Positions 30,321 through 41,179 of a DNA stretch of 64,000 bases are shown piece by piece. This DNA is from Thioploca sp. (GTDB lineage: Bacteria; Pseudomonadota; Gammaproteobacteria; Beggiatoales; Beggiatoaceae), in assembly GCA_012032555.1 (NCBI GenBank), contig JAAUSR010000002.1, positions 1 to 64,000 on the forward strand, in the 5' to 3' direction. Each line of letters begins with the position of its first letter. Position 1 is the stretch's first letter. Below the pieces are notes generated by a model. It made no database searches, was not told the origin of the DNA, and was given only the letters and a program-made list of their open reading frames with translations. The position numbers were made by a program, and so were the translations under genes.

Positions 30321-31763
30321 TTACCCAAAATTGATTTTTCCTTCTAAGTCATTACGGGAGTCAGCGTTCTTTAAAGCTTCTTCCATACTGATTTTACCTT
30401 CTTTATATAACATATAGAGGGCATCATCAAAAGTTTGCATGCCTTTAGCACCACTGGCTTTCATCGCGTCTTTAATTTCAGTCAATTTCCCCTTCAGGAT
30501 CAAACCAGCAATATTCGGGGTATTAATCATCACTTCAATGGCAGCACAGCGCTTACCACGCACATCCGGAATTAAACGTTGGGAAATAATCGCTCGAATA
30601 TTTCCCGACATATCCATAAACAGCGATTTATGTTTTTCAGTAGGAAACATGTTAATGGTACGATCTAAAGCTTGATTGGCATTATTGGCGTGCATCGTCG
30701 AAACGCATAAGTGACCGGTATTGGCTAATTCTAAGGCGGCTTCCATGGTTTCCATGGTGCGAATTTCACCAATCAGAATCACGTCGGGTGCTTCTCGTAA
30801 AGAAGCTTTGATAGCTGCAGCATAAGAAGCCGTATCAACACCGACTTCACGTTGATTAAGAATTGACATTTTATTAGGGTGGGAGAATTCGACCGGATCT
30901 TCAATCGTTAAAATATGACCGGGTGAATTGGCATTGCGATAATCGATCATCGCTGCTAAAGTGGTTGACTTACCCGATCCGGTTCCACCAACCATCAACA
31001 GCAAGCCACGTTTAGACATAATTAATTCTAACAGGATTTCCGGCGTCCCCATGTCTTTGGCATTTGGAATTTCCGCCGGAATGAAACGCATAACTAAGCC
31101 AATGGTTTTGCGTTGAAAAAAAGCATTACCCCGAAATCTAGCACTACCATCTGGGAGGCTAATCGCAAAGTCTAAATCTTTGGTTTGTTCAAACTGAGCA
31201 ATTTGTTCATCTGTTAAAATGGAATAAGCACATTTTCTGGTAATTTCTGGAGTTGCTACAAAGGTACTTAAGGGTTTAGCGCTACCATAAATTTTCGCTT
31301 TAATTTGGGAACCCACCGTGACAAATAAGTCCGATCCGCTTCTTTCATACGTTATCTTTAAATAATCTAATAAATTCTCACTATCAATTAATGGTATTTC
31401 ATTACTGGTACTCACTGCTTTGGGGGGTTCTGCTTTGGGTGGCGTTTCGGTTTTTTCGGTGTTACCTTTAGCCGGTTGAATGTTGATATTAATGGCTTTT
31501 TGCTTAACAGCCACATTGACATTAAAGGTACCATTGCCATTACGATAAGCAAAATCCAAAGCTTTATTTTTAGCAAATTCCTTCTTTTGCTCATCCGACA
31601 TTAAACCCAAGGCGGCTGCTTTAGCCATTTCTGCAGTTACAGCAGTTTTACCCACCGGTTTATCTTTACCGTCTAACTTCAGTGTCACTGGTGAACCCAC
31701 CGTGACAAATAAATCTGAACCCTTTTTTTCAGCTAATAACTTTAAATAAGGTGATAAATCCAT
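30321..31763 (-). CDS. PilT/PilU-family ATPase with a duplicated N-terminal domain
   Basis: 480 residues, against about 345-385 for usual PilT/PilU. The extra length is a second N-terminal domain: GSDLFVTVGS occurs at residues 15-24 and again at 143-152, each followed by the same PAS-like fold pattern, separated by a Pro/Lys/Thr-rich linker (about 98-122). The ATPase core has Walker A GGTGSGKS (259-266), the Asp box LTIEDPVEF, Walker B VILIGEIR (an Asp replaced by the Glu of GEIR, as in PilT) and the His box STMHANNA. It is the third of three paralogues in a row and probably acts with PilT/PilU in pilus retraction or gliding; its specific role is unknown. Confidence 0.88.
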   Translation of the reverse strand: MDLSPYLKLLAEKKGSDLFVTVGSPVTLKLDGKDKPVGKTAVTAEMAKAAALGLMSDEQKKEFAKNKALDFAYRNGNGTFNVNVAVKQKAININIQPAKGNTEKTETPPKAEPPKAVSTSNEIPLIDSENLLDYLKITYERSGSDLFVTVGSQIKAKIYGSAKPLSTFVATPEITRKCAYSILTDEQIAQFEQTKDLDFAISLPDGSARFRGNAFFQRKTIGLVMRFIPAEIPNAKDMGTPEILLELIMSKRGLLLMVGGTGSGKSTTLAAMIDYRNANSPGHILTIEDPVEFSHPNKMSILNQREVGVDTASYAAAIKASLREAPDVILIGEIRTMETMEAALELANTGHLCVSTMHANNANQALDRTINMFPTEKHKSLFMDMSGNIRAIISQRLIPDVRGKRCAAIEVMINTPNIAGLILKGKLTEIKDAMKASGAKGMQTFDDALYMLYKEGKISMEEALKNADSRNDLEGKINFG

Positions 31764-31885
31764 CAGCTTTCACCCATTAAATCTTGATATATTGCCCATT
31801 AAAAAACTATCTCCCCATAATAAATCTTGAGAGTATAAGAAGCTATTAATCCTCAGTTCCAACCCCGCTTGGTTTTCAAACTATT

Positions 31886-33037
31886 TTAATGTTTATCATC
31901 GCCTTCTTTTTCTACCAACTTTAAGGAAGAACTACCTAATCCTCCTTCGCCAGCACGCTTACTTTCGAGTTTAATTTTCAAGCGCAATTCATTTTGTGAG
32001 TCGGCATTAGCAATCGCTTCTTCATAGTCAATTCGTCCCTCTTCAAACAACAGGAACAAGGCTTGATCAAAGGTTTGCATACCTAAGTCCGATGATTTAG
32101 CCATGATCGGTTTAATGCCACCGACATCCCCATTAGCAATCAATTCTTGAATCAGCGGCGAATTCCGCAAAATTTCAATAGCGGCAGCACGTCCGCCATC
32201 CGAAGTTTTAATTAAACGTTGCGAGATAATCGCTCTGAGATTCAACGAAATATCTTGCATTAATTTCTTTTGCTTTTCGGTCGAAAAGAATCCTAAAATT
32301 CGGTCAATGGCTTGGTTAGCATTATTAGCGTGTAAAGTGCCCATCGCTAAATGCCCAGTTTGCGCAAATTCCAATCCGAAGTTCATAATCTCGGCATCAC
32401 GAATTTCACCTAATAAGATAACGTCTGGTGCTTGCCGTAAAGTATTGTGTAAAGCCGCTTCCCAACTCCGCGCATCAACCCCAATTTCGCGTTGCATGAT
32501 AACACAATTTTTATGGGGATGGACGTATTCAATGGGATCTTCCAAGGTGATGATATGCCCATGAGTATTACGATTACGGTGATCGATCAGCGCTGCCATG
32601 GTCGTTGATTTACCCGAGCCAGTACCCCCTACCATAACGATCAGGCCATTTTTCGCCATAATCACTTCTTTAAGTATCACCGGCAGTTTCATTTTATCAA
32701 AGTCGGGTACTTCCGCCGTAATAATCCGCATTACCACGCCTTGGCAGCCTTGTTGGACAAAAGCGTTTACCCGAAAGCGACTTAACCCTGGTGGATGAAT
32801 CGCAAAATTACATTCCTTGGTTTCTTCATACTCCTTGAGTTGTTTGTCATTCATGATACATTGGGTGAGTGCCATTGACTCAGCGGCAGTCAGCGGCTTT
32901 TTCGTCATCGGCGTCATTTTGCCTTTGAGTTTCATCGCTGGTGGAAATCCTGCCGTAACAAATAAGTCTGACCCCCCTTCCTTGGTCATTAATTTGAGCA
33001 ACTTCATCATCAAGCTCATCGCTTCATCTCTTTCCAT
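31886..33037 (-). CDS. pilU: Type IV pilus retraction ATPase PilU-like
   Basis: 383 residues with KEGGSDLFVTAGFPP (about 19-33), Walker A GGTGSGKS, LEDPIEYVHPHKNCVIMQREIGVD, the Walker B VILLGEIRD, and the His box GTLHANNA. The long C-terminal tail (SLKLVEKEGDDKH) and its place just after pilT are typical of PilU, the helper motor that works with PilT when retraction needs more force. Gap to pilT is 76 bp and to the next paralogue 122 bp; all are on the minus strand and probably form one unit. Confidence 0.88.
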   Translation of the reverse strand: MERDEAMSLMMKLLKLMTKEGGSDLFVTAGFPPAMKLKGKMTPMTKKPLTAAESMALTQCIMNDKQLKEYEETKECNFAIHPPGLSRFRVNAFVQQGCQGVVMRIITAEVPDFDKMKLPVILKEVIMAKNGLIVMVGGTGSGKSTTMAALIDHRNRNTHGHIITLEDPIEYVHPHKNCVIMQREIGVDARSWEAALHNTLRQAPDVILLGEIRDAEIMNFGLEFAQTGHLAMGTLHANNANQAIDRILGFFSTEKQKKLMQDISLNLRAIISQRLIKTSDGGRAAAIEILRNSPLIQELIANGDVGGIKPIMAKSSDLGMQTFDQALFLLFEEGRIDYEEAIANADSQNELRLKIKLESKRAGEGGLGSSSLKLVEKEGDDKH

Positions 33038-33113
33038 CTTTATTTTCCTCTGTCATAACTCGGCTTGGCTAAGAATAAATTGATTTTAAGTAAAGGTTAA
33101 ATTAAAGGTTGGA

Positions 33114-34151
33114 TTAAGCGAATTTATCCTTATTAAAGGCATATTCACGAGCATGTTCTTTGGTCACTATTTTTTGTTGTAACAGTTTTTCGAGGACTTG
33201 ATCCAAGGTTTGCATTCCAAATTTTTGTCCCGTTTGCATAGCGGAATACATTTGAGCCACTTTATTTTCACGGATTAAATTGCGAATCGCCGGGGTCGCT
33301 ATCATAATTTCATGAGCAGCCACCCGTCCACCGCCAATCTTTTTCAATAACGATTGAGAAATAACCGCTTGGATTGATTCAGATATCATGGTACGAATAG
33401 TCGGTTTTTCAGCCGTGGGAAATACTTCCACGATACGGTCAATGGTTTTAGCCGCTGAGTTAGTATGTAAAGTTCCAAACACGACGTGCCCAGTTTCGGC
33501 AGCTGATAAGGCTAAACGAATCGTTTCTAAGTCGCGCAACTCCCCGACCAAAATAACATTTGGATCTTGCCGCAACGCTGATTTTAAGGCGTTATCAAAA
33601 CTCAGGGTGTCGCGTTTAACCTCACGTTGGGTAATTAAACAACGTTTCGAGTCGTGGACAAACTCAATCGGATCTTCAATGGTCAGAATATGTCCATATT
33701 CTGTTTCGTTGCGATAATTCATCATCGCCGCTAAGGTCGTGGATTTGCCCGAACCGGTTCCGCCGGTGACCGTGACAATTCCCTTGTGAGTCATGGCAAG
33801 GGTTTTAAAAAGCGGCGGGGCTTTTAATTGTTCCAAACTTAAAATTTTGGAAGGAATGGTTCGGATAACGGCACCAGCACCGCGATGCTGAACATAAGCA
33901 TTAACTCGAAATCGAGCGACACCCGGTATCGAAAATGAAAAGTCACATTCTAAGTATTTTTCATAATCTTTACGTTGTTTGTCATTCATGACGTCATAGA
34001 TCATGTCACGCACTTGACTATGATCTAAGGCCGGAATATCGATTCGACGCATATCACCACTGACTCGTACCATCGGTTGCACTCCAGCGGAGATATGAAA
34101 GTCCGAAACACCATTGGCTACACCAAAAGCAAGTAAGTCTGTAATGTTCAT
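33114..34151 (-). CDS. pilT: Type IV pilus twitching motility ATPase PilT
   Basis: Hexameric motor that depolymerises pilin from the base of the pilus. 345 residues, normal length. MNITDLLAFGVANGVSDFHISAGVQPMVRVSGDMRRID (start), Walker A GGTGSGKS, the Asp box LTIEDPIEFVH, Walker B VILVGELRD, the His box GTLHTNSAAKT and the AIRNLIRE motif needed for retraction are all present. First gene of the three-ATPase cluster. No pilin, pilB or pilC genes are in the window. Confidence 0.93.
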   Translation of the reverse strand: MNITDLLAFGVANGVSDFHISAGVQPMVRVSGDMRRIDIPALDHSQVRDMIYDVMNDKQRKDYEKYLECDFSFSIPGVARFRVNAYVQHRGAGAVIRTIPSKILSLEQLKAPPLFKTLAMTHKGIVTVTGGTGSGKSTTLAAMMNYRNETEYGHILTIEDPIEFVHDSKRCLITQREVKRDTLSFDNALKSALRQDPNVILVGELRDLETIRLALSAAETGHVVFGTLHTNSAAKTIDRIVEVFPTAEKPTIRTMISESIQAVISQSLLKKIGGGRVAAHEIMIATPAIRNLIRENKVAQMYSAMQTGQKFGMQTLDQVLEKLLQQKIVTKEHAREYAFNKDKFA

Positions 34152-34488
34152 GGTATTTCCTATCTCTTAACGTAATTTCTTAACATACTGGTTTATAATA
34201 ATGCCTTCACTCACCTTCAAGTGATTCTGTAAAATTTAATCATATCTTTACCGACAGGTAAAGTGACCTAGAAAAGCGATAACTCTAAGAAAGTTTAATA
34301 AATTTTCTCTATTTGGAATAACTCAATAGTGGACTACAACTTTTCCGGTTACCGTTTGCTTGAATGGTCTTAAACACCAAATATGTTATCATAAGTTCAC
34401 TCACTTCAGTGCAAATGAGCGCTGTTTTTATTGATAATTTTATCATACCCCATCGCTTTCAATTATTTACCTTAAAAGTAGTGTATTT
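34152..34488. other. Divergent intergenic region between pilT and ccmA
   Basis: About 337 bp, AT-rich, holding the promoters of both divergent genes. No specific operator, hairpin or small frame could be supported. Confidence 0.4.
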
Positions 34489-35151
34489 ATGAATATACAC
34501 CCCGTTCAACCCGTTTTTAATACGGCTTATAATTTCACCCATTATCTAACTGCAACCAATTTACAATGTATTCGTGATGATCGCATTCTCTTTGAAAATT
34601 TAAATTTTACTTTACCCGCTGGACAATTGTTGCAAATAGAAGGTCGTAATGGGAGTGGTAAAACGAGTTTATTACGTATTTTATGTGGTTTAACTTTACC
34701 GACTGAAGGAATGGTCACTTGGAGAGAACAAGACATTCAAGCCATCCGCTCAACTTATTACGCTAATCTAATTTACATTGGTCATGCGCCAGGTATTAAA
34801 GTGGAATTAACACCCTTAGAAAATTTAGCAATGGCACAGGCTATGGGATGTTATCCAACCGAAATTCCATTAACAGAAGCCTTAGCACAGGTTGGTTTGT
34901 ATGGTTTTGAAGATGTACCAACACGAACGCTTTCAGCCGGTCAACAACGTCGGGTAGCACTCGCCCGGTTATTATTAAACCAAGCTCAATTATGGATCTT
35001 AGATGAACCCTTTACTGCCCTGGATAAAATTGCCATTCATATGATTGAAAATTGGTTGGAACAACATGCTCAACAGGGTGGAATGGCTGTGCTAACCTCA
35101 CATCATCCAATCAATTGTAGCAATACAACACTCTTAAGACTGGATGCTTGA
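34489..35151 (+). CDS. ccmA: Heme exporter ATP-binding protein CcmA
   Basis: ATPase of the CcmABCD system that loads heme onto CcmE for c-type cytochrome maturation. 220 residues: Walker A GRNGSGKT (about 53-60), the CcmA-type LRILCGLTLPTEGMVTW block, signature LSAGQQRRVALARLLL, Walker B LWILDEPFTALD and the switch His in LTSHHP. The first 20 residues form a small extension before the typical ATNLQCIRDDR start. ccmB normally follows directly, but here the next gene is a response regulator kinase 453 bp away, so the gene is separated from the rest of ccm. Confidence 0.88.
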   Translation: MNIHPVQPVFNTAYNFTHYLTATNLQCIRDDRILFENLNFTLPAGQLLQIEGRNGSGKTSLLRILCGLTLPTEGMVTWREQDIQAIRSTYYANLIYIGHAPGIKVELTPLENLAMAQAMGCYPTEIPLTEALAQVGLYGFEDVPTRTLSAGQQRRVALARLLLNQAQLWILDEPFTALDKIAIHMIENWLEQHAQQGGMAVLTSHHPINCSNTTLLRLDA

Positions 35152-35604
35152 AAATAATCGTTAGCGGCGATGGAAGTCATACTAGGAAATAACTTTGCTT
35201 AAGTGATTTCCAGTTTTTATGATATTTCCTCTTTAATTACATAAAATATAAATTATAATTTAATTATATATCATCAAGATATATTCAATAATGATTTTAT
35301 CAGCCTATTTAAAAATATAATGTACGATCTAATCCCCTCGCTAATCTAAACCATTTAGATAAAGATTAAACGGATTCAAAGATTAACCAGATTTACGCAC
35401 CCTATCGTAAGCTGCCTAGAGACTCCAGAACAGCGTGAGAAGGAATCTGTCGTATTTAATCCGGTCAACCCTTTCTTTCCGTTTAATCCTACTCCAAATT
35501 CGTTGGTGAAAAAATTATCATTTTGGGAGGTTATGTTTCACTTCTTTTAGTTTTATCAATACTAGAAAGTAAACGGGTACCGGAACAACTTAAGAGATAT
35601 TCCA
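35152..35604. other. Intergenic region after ccmA
   Basis: About 450 bp with an AT-rich first half and a less AT-rich second half. No reading frame, tRNA or clear repeat was seen. The promoter of the following kinase gene should lie at its right end. No ccmB-like sequence was found on either strand. Confidence 0.4.
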
Positions 35605-36708
35605 ATGTCCGCGAAAAAAATTTTAATTATTGAAGATAACCCAGAAAATATCGGTGTACTATTTCATTTTCTAGAACAGTACGATTATGAACTTTTAGTG
35701 GCTACTGATGGTGAAAGTGGCTTGGAAGTTGCCGTAGAAAAAATACCCGATCTGATTTTACTGGATGTCCTGATGCCTGGTATCAATGGTTTTGAAACTT
35801 GCCGCTTACTCAAACAACAATCCCAAATTAAGGCTATTCCAGTGATTTTTATGACCGCTCTGTCTGAAGTCGAACACAAAATAATCGGCTTTGAGGTTGG
35901 CGGTGTCGATTACGTGACTAAACCACTGCAGCAACAAGAACTACTCATGCGAATTCGTACCCATCTCACGATCTATGATTTACAACGTGAACTGGTGCAA
36001 AAAAACGCTGAACTAGAAGCATTTGCTCATACAGTTGCCCACGATTTGAAAAACCCACTTAATATTATTGTTGGCAGTACCGAACTTATCGAAATGGCCC
36101 ACGAATCGCGTGATACGATAACGTTCAATAAATACCTCATCAAGGTGCGTAACGCTGCTAATAAATCAGCTGATATTATCGAATCTTTATTACTCCTAGC
36201 TGGAACATCGCGGCACAAACAATTATTTATTCAACCTTTAGATATGCGATTTGTCATAACCAAGGTCAGAGAACGACTCGATTTCATCTTGAAAGATTAC
36301 CCTGGTGAATTGAAAATACCGGACCAATGGCCATTTATCGCTGGTTATCCACCCTGGATAGAGGAAATTTGGATAAATTATATCAGTAATGCTTTTAAAT
36401 ATGGTGGAAGGCCGCCAGTAGTGGAATTAGGTTTAGACGAGTATAAAGATTTTGTTCGCTTTTGGGTACACGATAATGGTCCCGGTTTAAGTCAAGAAGA
36501 ACAGGCTAAATTATTTGTACCCTTTACCCGCCTACATACTAATCGTGCTGATGGTCATGGTCTAGGGTTATCTATCGTGCAGCGTATCGTCTCTAAACTG
36601 GGCGGCCATGTCGGTGTGGAAAGCACGCCGGGTCAGGGTAGTACGTTTTATTTCACGTTACCACGGCAGCCACCGCCATCCACAGATGAGGAGGTGTGGA
36701 CTGATTAA
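35605..36708 (+). CDS. Receiver-histidine kinase fusion
   Basis: Soluble 367-residue signalling protein. An N-terminal receiver (ILIIEDN at 6-12, phosphoacceptor Asp54 in LILLDVLMP, Lys in VTKPL) is followed by a short coiled coil, a HisKA domain with [13 protein letters not shown] (His146) and a HATPase domain with HDNGPGLS and [13 protein letters not shown]. Such receiver-first kinases relay a signal from another kinase to a further partner. The next gene, a membrane hybrid kinase, begins within or just at its 3' end, so the two act together in all likelihood. No own membrane segment. Confidence 0.9.
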   Translation: MSAKKILIIEDNPENIGVLFHFLEQYDYELLVATDGESGLEVAVEKIPDLILLDVLMPGINGFETCRLLKQQSQIKAIPVIFMTALSEVEHKIIGFEVGGVDYVTKPLQQQELLMRIRTHLTIYDLQRELVQKNAELEAFAHTVAHDLKNPLNIIVGSTELIEMAHESRDTITFNKYLIKVRNAANKSADIIESLLLLAGTSRHKQLFIQPLDMRFVITKVRERLDFILKDYPGELKIPDQWPFIAGYPPWIEEIWINYISNAFKYGGRPPVVELGLDEYKDFVRFWVHDNGPGLSQEEQAKLFVPFTRLHTNRADGHGLGLSIVQRIVSKLGGHVGVESTPGQGSTFYFTLPRQPPPSTDEEVWTD

Positions 36709-39264
36709 TAAAATTCAGATATGCCGGCATCAGCAAATTATTCTCTGTTTGTTGCTGCTGTTGCTGTTGATGCGAATCGTAGTCGCGTCGCTTGGTCTCG
36801 ATCACCATGATACCAAACGTCACCTGCTAATTGTGCTTTCCTACCACGAAGGCATGCCTTGGCAACGCACATTTTTGAATGGCTTTAAACAGTTTTTTGA
36901 ACACCAGGATACTGAACTTTACATTGAGCAAGTGGACAAGGCTAGACTTCAGGGAAACTATACTGAAATTTTCCAAGAGATGCTGAGACAAAAATACCAA
37001 TCTATTAAACTCGATTTAATTATAACCGAAAGTACCCCAGCTTCTATTTTAGTGAGTCGCCTAAACCAATTCCAGCCTCAAGCTTTACGGCTTTATGTAA
37101 ACAATCGGGAGAATAAAAATTTATTTAATTATGTCGGCAAAAAAGTTAACCAGATTACTTTGCCGCTTGTAGATTATCTTGCGGTGGTCGATATGGCAGT
37201 TCAACTGGTGCAAGCTCAAACGCTTTATGTCATCAGTGAGGCTATTTCTCAAGACAGTTATGCAACGCTCAACGATTTTAAGGAAGCTATCAAACTTTAC
37301 CGAGGTAAAGTCAAAATAGAATACTTAGACCTGCCGTTGAATGAATTGAAAAAACGCGTGAGCCACTTACCGCCATCTAGTGCTATCCTCTTTTTGCTAA
37401 AATTCAAAGACGAAAACGGGTTACCTATTACACCTTACCAAGCGGTTCAGATCCTGTCACGGGATACGGCTGTTCCTATCTTTAGCTACTGGAGTTCTTT
37501 GATGGGTAGCGGTGTGGTTGGGGGTAAAATGATAGTGGGAGAAAAAGTCGGAAAATTGGTAGCTGAACAGGCAATCCGATTGCTAAAGGGCAAAACTATC
37601 ATCTCGTTAGATGAGATCTACCAGCATGTCTTTGCCTTTCAATTTGATTGGCGACAATTACAACGGTTTCACCTTAATCACCAGTACCTGCCAAAAAACA
37701 GTGAGATTTTTTATCGCGACCCGACTTTTATTGAGCAACATAAAGTACCTTTAGTGGTTTCAGCAATGATTATTATCATACTTTTCCTGATGGTGATTTT
37801 TCTTAAAAGAGAAGTTGCTAAACGGACTCAAACCCTCAAGGAGCAAAATACCGACTTGATCAATGCACGTAATCAAGCTGAATCCGCCAACCATGCTAAA
37901 AGCCAGTTTCTAGCTAACATGAGCCATGAATTACGCACACCACTCAATGCTATTTTAGGTTATACGCAAATTTTGGAGCGCAATACGACTTTATCTCCGG
38001 AAGTGCAGGAGAAAATTAGCATCATCGAACAGAGTGGCGAACATTTGCTAACACTTATCAACGATATTCTTGATTTATCCAAGATTGAAGCTGGCAAGTT
38101 GGAATTACAACCAGTAGAAATGAATTTACCCATATTTTTCAAAGAATGGTGCATTTATTTGAGTGGCGTGCCCAACAAAAGGGGCTAGAATTCCTTTATG
38201 AACGCCACTTCGGCGCGGCGTTATCGCCTCAAAGCTTTCCCAATATTATTATAGCCGACGCCAAACGTCTACGCCAGGTATTACTCAATCTACTCAGTAA
38301 TGCCGTGAAATTTACCGAAAAAGGCCAAGTGGTTTTAAGTGTTACCTATTTACCCCAAAGCATGCTAATAGCCGTGAAAGATAGCGGACGTGGTATTGCT
38401 ACAACGGATATAGACACTATTTTTGAACCTTTTCGTCAAGTGGGAGACCAACAGCAGATTGAAGGCACCGGTTTAGGATTGCCTATCTGCCGCAAACTGG
38501 TAGCACTAATGGGTAGTGAACTCAAAGTGAGTAGTATCCTTGGGCAAGGTAGCGTGTTTAGCCTAGAAATTCCTCTAGCGGTGGTGCAATGGACTACTCA
38601 GTTACCCATCTTATCAACAGTTACTCATCGACAAATCAGTGGTTATCAAGGACCTCGCAGAAAAATACTGGTAGTAGATGATGTAATGGCTAATCGTACT
38701 TTGCTGTTAGACTTTTTTAAACCGTTGGGGTTTATCTTGGCGGAAGCAAGTGACGGCTTAGAAGCTCTACACATCGCTTCAAATTTTCAACCAGACATCA
38801 TATTTATGGATATACGCATGCCTCATTTAGACGGTTTGGAAACGACCCGTCAATTACGTACGATGACCAATTTTGCTAACACCGTGATTTTCATCATGTC
38901 TGCTAGCGTATTCCAGGAACAAAAACAGCACGCTTTGGAATTAGGTGGTAACGCTTTTTTAAACAAACCGATTGATCTCGATGAAATGCTCACTGCTATG
39001 ACAGAACATAGTCATATCTCATGGATTGAAAAAGTAACCAGCCAAGAGAGTCAGGTTTTCAGTCATACCCTAGTTGCGCCACCTCCTGAAATTCTAGCAA
39101 CCTTACAAGAAATGTTGCGTCGCGGTGAAGTATTACCGGCGAGAAAACTGCTAGAAAATATCCAGGAACCAACCTGGTCCCGCTTTCGTCATGAAGCCTT
39201 GAAACTAGCAAAACAATTTAAAATAAAGGAGCTAAAAGCTTTTGTCAAAGAATTTGGCGTTTAG
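36686..39264 (+). CDS. Hybrid histidine kinase with periplasmic ABC-substrate-binding-like sensor, frameshifted
   Basis: Start chosen at ATG 36686, overlapping the previous gene; an alternative start just after AGGAGG (36689-36694) is possible. First part: signal anchor, a periplasmic domain like ABC sugar-binding/TMAO-type ABC_sub_bind sensors (about 40-350), a membrane helix ([17 protein letters not shown]), HisKA with [16 protein letters not shown]. After the T5 run at 38135-38139 the frame must slip -1 (or gain one T) to continue with [18 protein letters not shown], HATPase ([12 protein letters not shown]) and a receiver ([19 protein letters not shown]). The intact protein would be about 855 aa. 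Break unproven: error, mutation or slippage. Confidence 0.8.
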
Positions 39265-39360
39265 CCGCGCAACAATTGAAACATAGGGTGGATAAGGCGC
39301 CAGCCGCCATTCTCCTTTATCAAATAACAAGTAGGATGTGCTAGAATTTAAACTTCTCAT

Positions 39361-39378
39361 GGTGGGCATTGCCCACCC
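39361..39378. repeat. Palindromic GGTGGGCATTGCCCACC repeat
   Basis: A near-perfect inverted repeat, GGTGGGCA/TGCCCACC, in the gap between a kinase and the sirtuin gene. A second copy is at 59405-59424. Nearby words (GTAGGATGTGCTAG, TAGGGTGGATAAGGCGCCAGCCGCC at 39285-39345) look like parts of the same repeat family and recur at about 42262-42330. No gene is found in 39265-39465. Confidence 0.55.
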
Positions 39379-39465
39379 TACCTAGAAGGTGCATTGTTAA
39401 CACACCATTAAACCAGAGAGAAATATAGACCTTTTTAGTATATTACGGCTTTAGTTTTAATTTAT

Positions 39466-40227
39466 TTATTCTGGAATTGGATTCAAGGGTTCATGAGTCG
39501 CCCAAGTCAAATTAATGAGCGCGGGTAACAGCTGGGCAGCCGAGCCACGTAGCGTAAAATGAACCTGGGAAGTTAAGGGAGTTGTTTCTGAATTAATTTC
39601 TACTCGCGTCGCTTGTCGAGCTATCAAGGGTAATAATGCCGCCGGATAAACGAGACTAGAAGTACCAATACTAAAAAACATATCGCATTGTTCAGTCGCT
39701 TCCCGAGCAGATTGAAAAACTAAAGTTGGTATATTCTCTCCAAACCAAACGACATCAGGACGTAGTAATCCTCCACAATAAGGACAGTGAGGAGGTATCG
39801 CTTCGGTAGGTGACCAACTGGCTACGAGATGTTCCTGTTGAAAGCATTTGGTCCGATTGATATTACCATGAAGTTCCATCACCGATTGACTACCAGCTTG
39901 TTGATGTAATCCATCTACATTTTGCGTAATAAGAGTGAACTGAGAAACATACTTTTGCATCTGGACTAAAGCGAAGTGTGCCGGATTTGGTTTTGCTTGA
40001 GCAACTAATTCACGTCGCCAAGTGTACCACTCCCACACCAGACGAGGATTCTTTTGGAAAGCCTGGGGGGTAGCGAGTTCAGCCGGATTGTACTGTGCCC
40101 ATAAGCCGGTTTGTGCTGCCCTAAACGTCGGAATACCGCTTTCAGCTGACACGCCCGCACCGGTTAACACGACAACTTGTTGAGCGACCCGAAGTTTTTG
40201 TACCAATTCTAGAGGGATAGTCGTCAT
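39466..40227 (-). CDS. NAD-dependent protein deacylase, sirtuin family
   Basis: Removes acyl groups from lysine using NAD+. Start chosen at ATG 40227 (MTTIPLELVQKL), which has AGG at a good distance; an upstream ATG at 40263 has none. Motifs: GAGVSAESGIPTFR (NAD-binding), TQNVDGLHQQAG, LHGN with the catalytic His, and a Zn region with CPYCGG. The first Zn pair has only one Cys (RTKCFQQE), a variant I recall in several sirtuins of this group. VVWFGE and GTSSLVYPA blocks are normal. It lies 81 bp downstream of the EAD-TIR locus and is the last gene of the accessory island. Confidence 0.9.
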   Translation of the reverse strand: MTTIPLELVQKLRVAQQVVVLTGAGVSAESGIPTFRAAQTGLWAQYNPAELATPQAFQKNPRLVWEWYTWRRELVAQAKPNPAHFALVQMQKYVSQFTLITQNVDGLHQQAGSQSVMELHGNINRTKCFQQEHLVASWSPTEAIPPHCPYCGGLLRPDVVWFGENIPTLVFQSAREATEQCDMFFSIGTSSLVYPAALLPLIARQATRVEINSETTPLTSQVHFTLRGSAAQLLPALINLTWATHEPLNPIPE

Positions 40228-40344
40228 AACATACCTATTTTTAGGTTCAGAGGATAGTTTCATTACATAGATTACTTAACTGACCTTACGCAAAGCTAGC
40301 GTAAATTAAACAACCTTGATAAGAATAGCTTACTAACCTTTATG

Positions 40345-41130
40345 TTAAATCGGGGTAGCCAAGAGGCTATAAATTTCTCTTACCATCTCCTTTATCACTT
40401 TATCACGTTGAGCTTCCTCAAACTCAGCTAACGGTTTACCATCTTTAGGACGAACTTGTATCACTTTCAACCAATCGATAATATCCCAAAAACAGTCAGT
40501 AACAATAATCGGAAAAACGATCAAATCACCTTGTTGGCGCCGCTGTAAAAAATAAGGAACTTCTTGTTGCATAATGAATTTTGACGCCAAAAAATCATCT
40601 GAAATCAAAAGAATAGCTATCCTCGCTTGTGCTGCTGCTTGTTCAATTTGTTGGGCCCAATCCTCACCGGCTCGAATCTGCCGATCATCCCAAGGGGAAA
40701 TTAATCCTTGATTTTATAGGACTTTAAGAGGTTTTGCTAATAAATTTTTCCAGGTTTCGTCGCGGTGGCTATAACTAATAAAAATATCGTTTTGGCGTGG
40801 TGGTACTGATGACGATAAATTTTTTCCTTTAGTTTTAGTTACTGGTGATGGTTTTGGCTCAGGTACTGGCGACGATTTTGGCTCAGCGGTTGCTAAATTT
40901 GGCCAATTTAATTCTGGACGTAGTTTTTTGCCGATATCAATCAAAGTGGAAATTTGTAAGCGCCGTTCTAAGTGAGACAATAAATCACTGATCAAAGTTT
41001 CTTTACTGCTACCGTCTATTCGATCACTATCAATTCCTAAACGGTTACACAAATCTTTAAGTTCTTTTATGTTGAAATGATCCGTAAGTAGATCAATAAG
41101 TTGATTTCTCTCAAGCAAAGTTAGCGGCAT
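40345..41130 (-). pseudogene. Effector-associated domain (EAD1-like) plus TIR domain protein, interrupted by an in-frame TAA
   Basis: The N-terminus (about 1-78; LLTDHFNIKELKDLCNRLG ... LIDIGKKLRPELNWP) is an EAD1-like death-fold adaptor. A Pro/Lys/Ser-rich linker (about 80-110) follows, then a TIR domain: NDIFISYSHRDETWKNLLAKPLKVL, an in-frame TAA at 40714-40716, then, in the same frame without any indel, NQGLISPWDDRQIRAGEDW, ILLISDDFLASKFIMQQEV and the rest. The Glu after SKF.. is where the catalytic Glu of NAD-cleaving TIRs is expected. The stop could come from CAA by one C-to-T change. The same adaptor starts the SIR2-like gene at 45753-47225. Full length would be 261 codons. It may be a fresh pseudogene, a read-through product, or a sequence error. 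Confidence 0.8.
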
Positions 41131-41179
41131 AACTGGTTAATCCTTCGTTAATTATGCTCATCTCATTTTATTTTCTGAG

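Noticed and set aside
35152-35604. Possible ccmB fragment after ccmA
   Set aside because: No hydrophobic frame of useful length on either strand.
36608-36685. Earlier ATG for the periplasmic-sensor kinase
   Set aside because: It would overlap the previous kinase by 100 bp and place a charged leader before the signal anchor.
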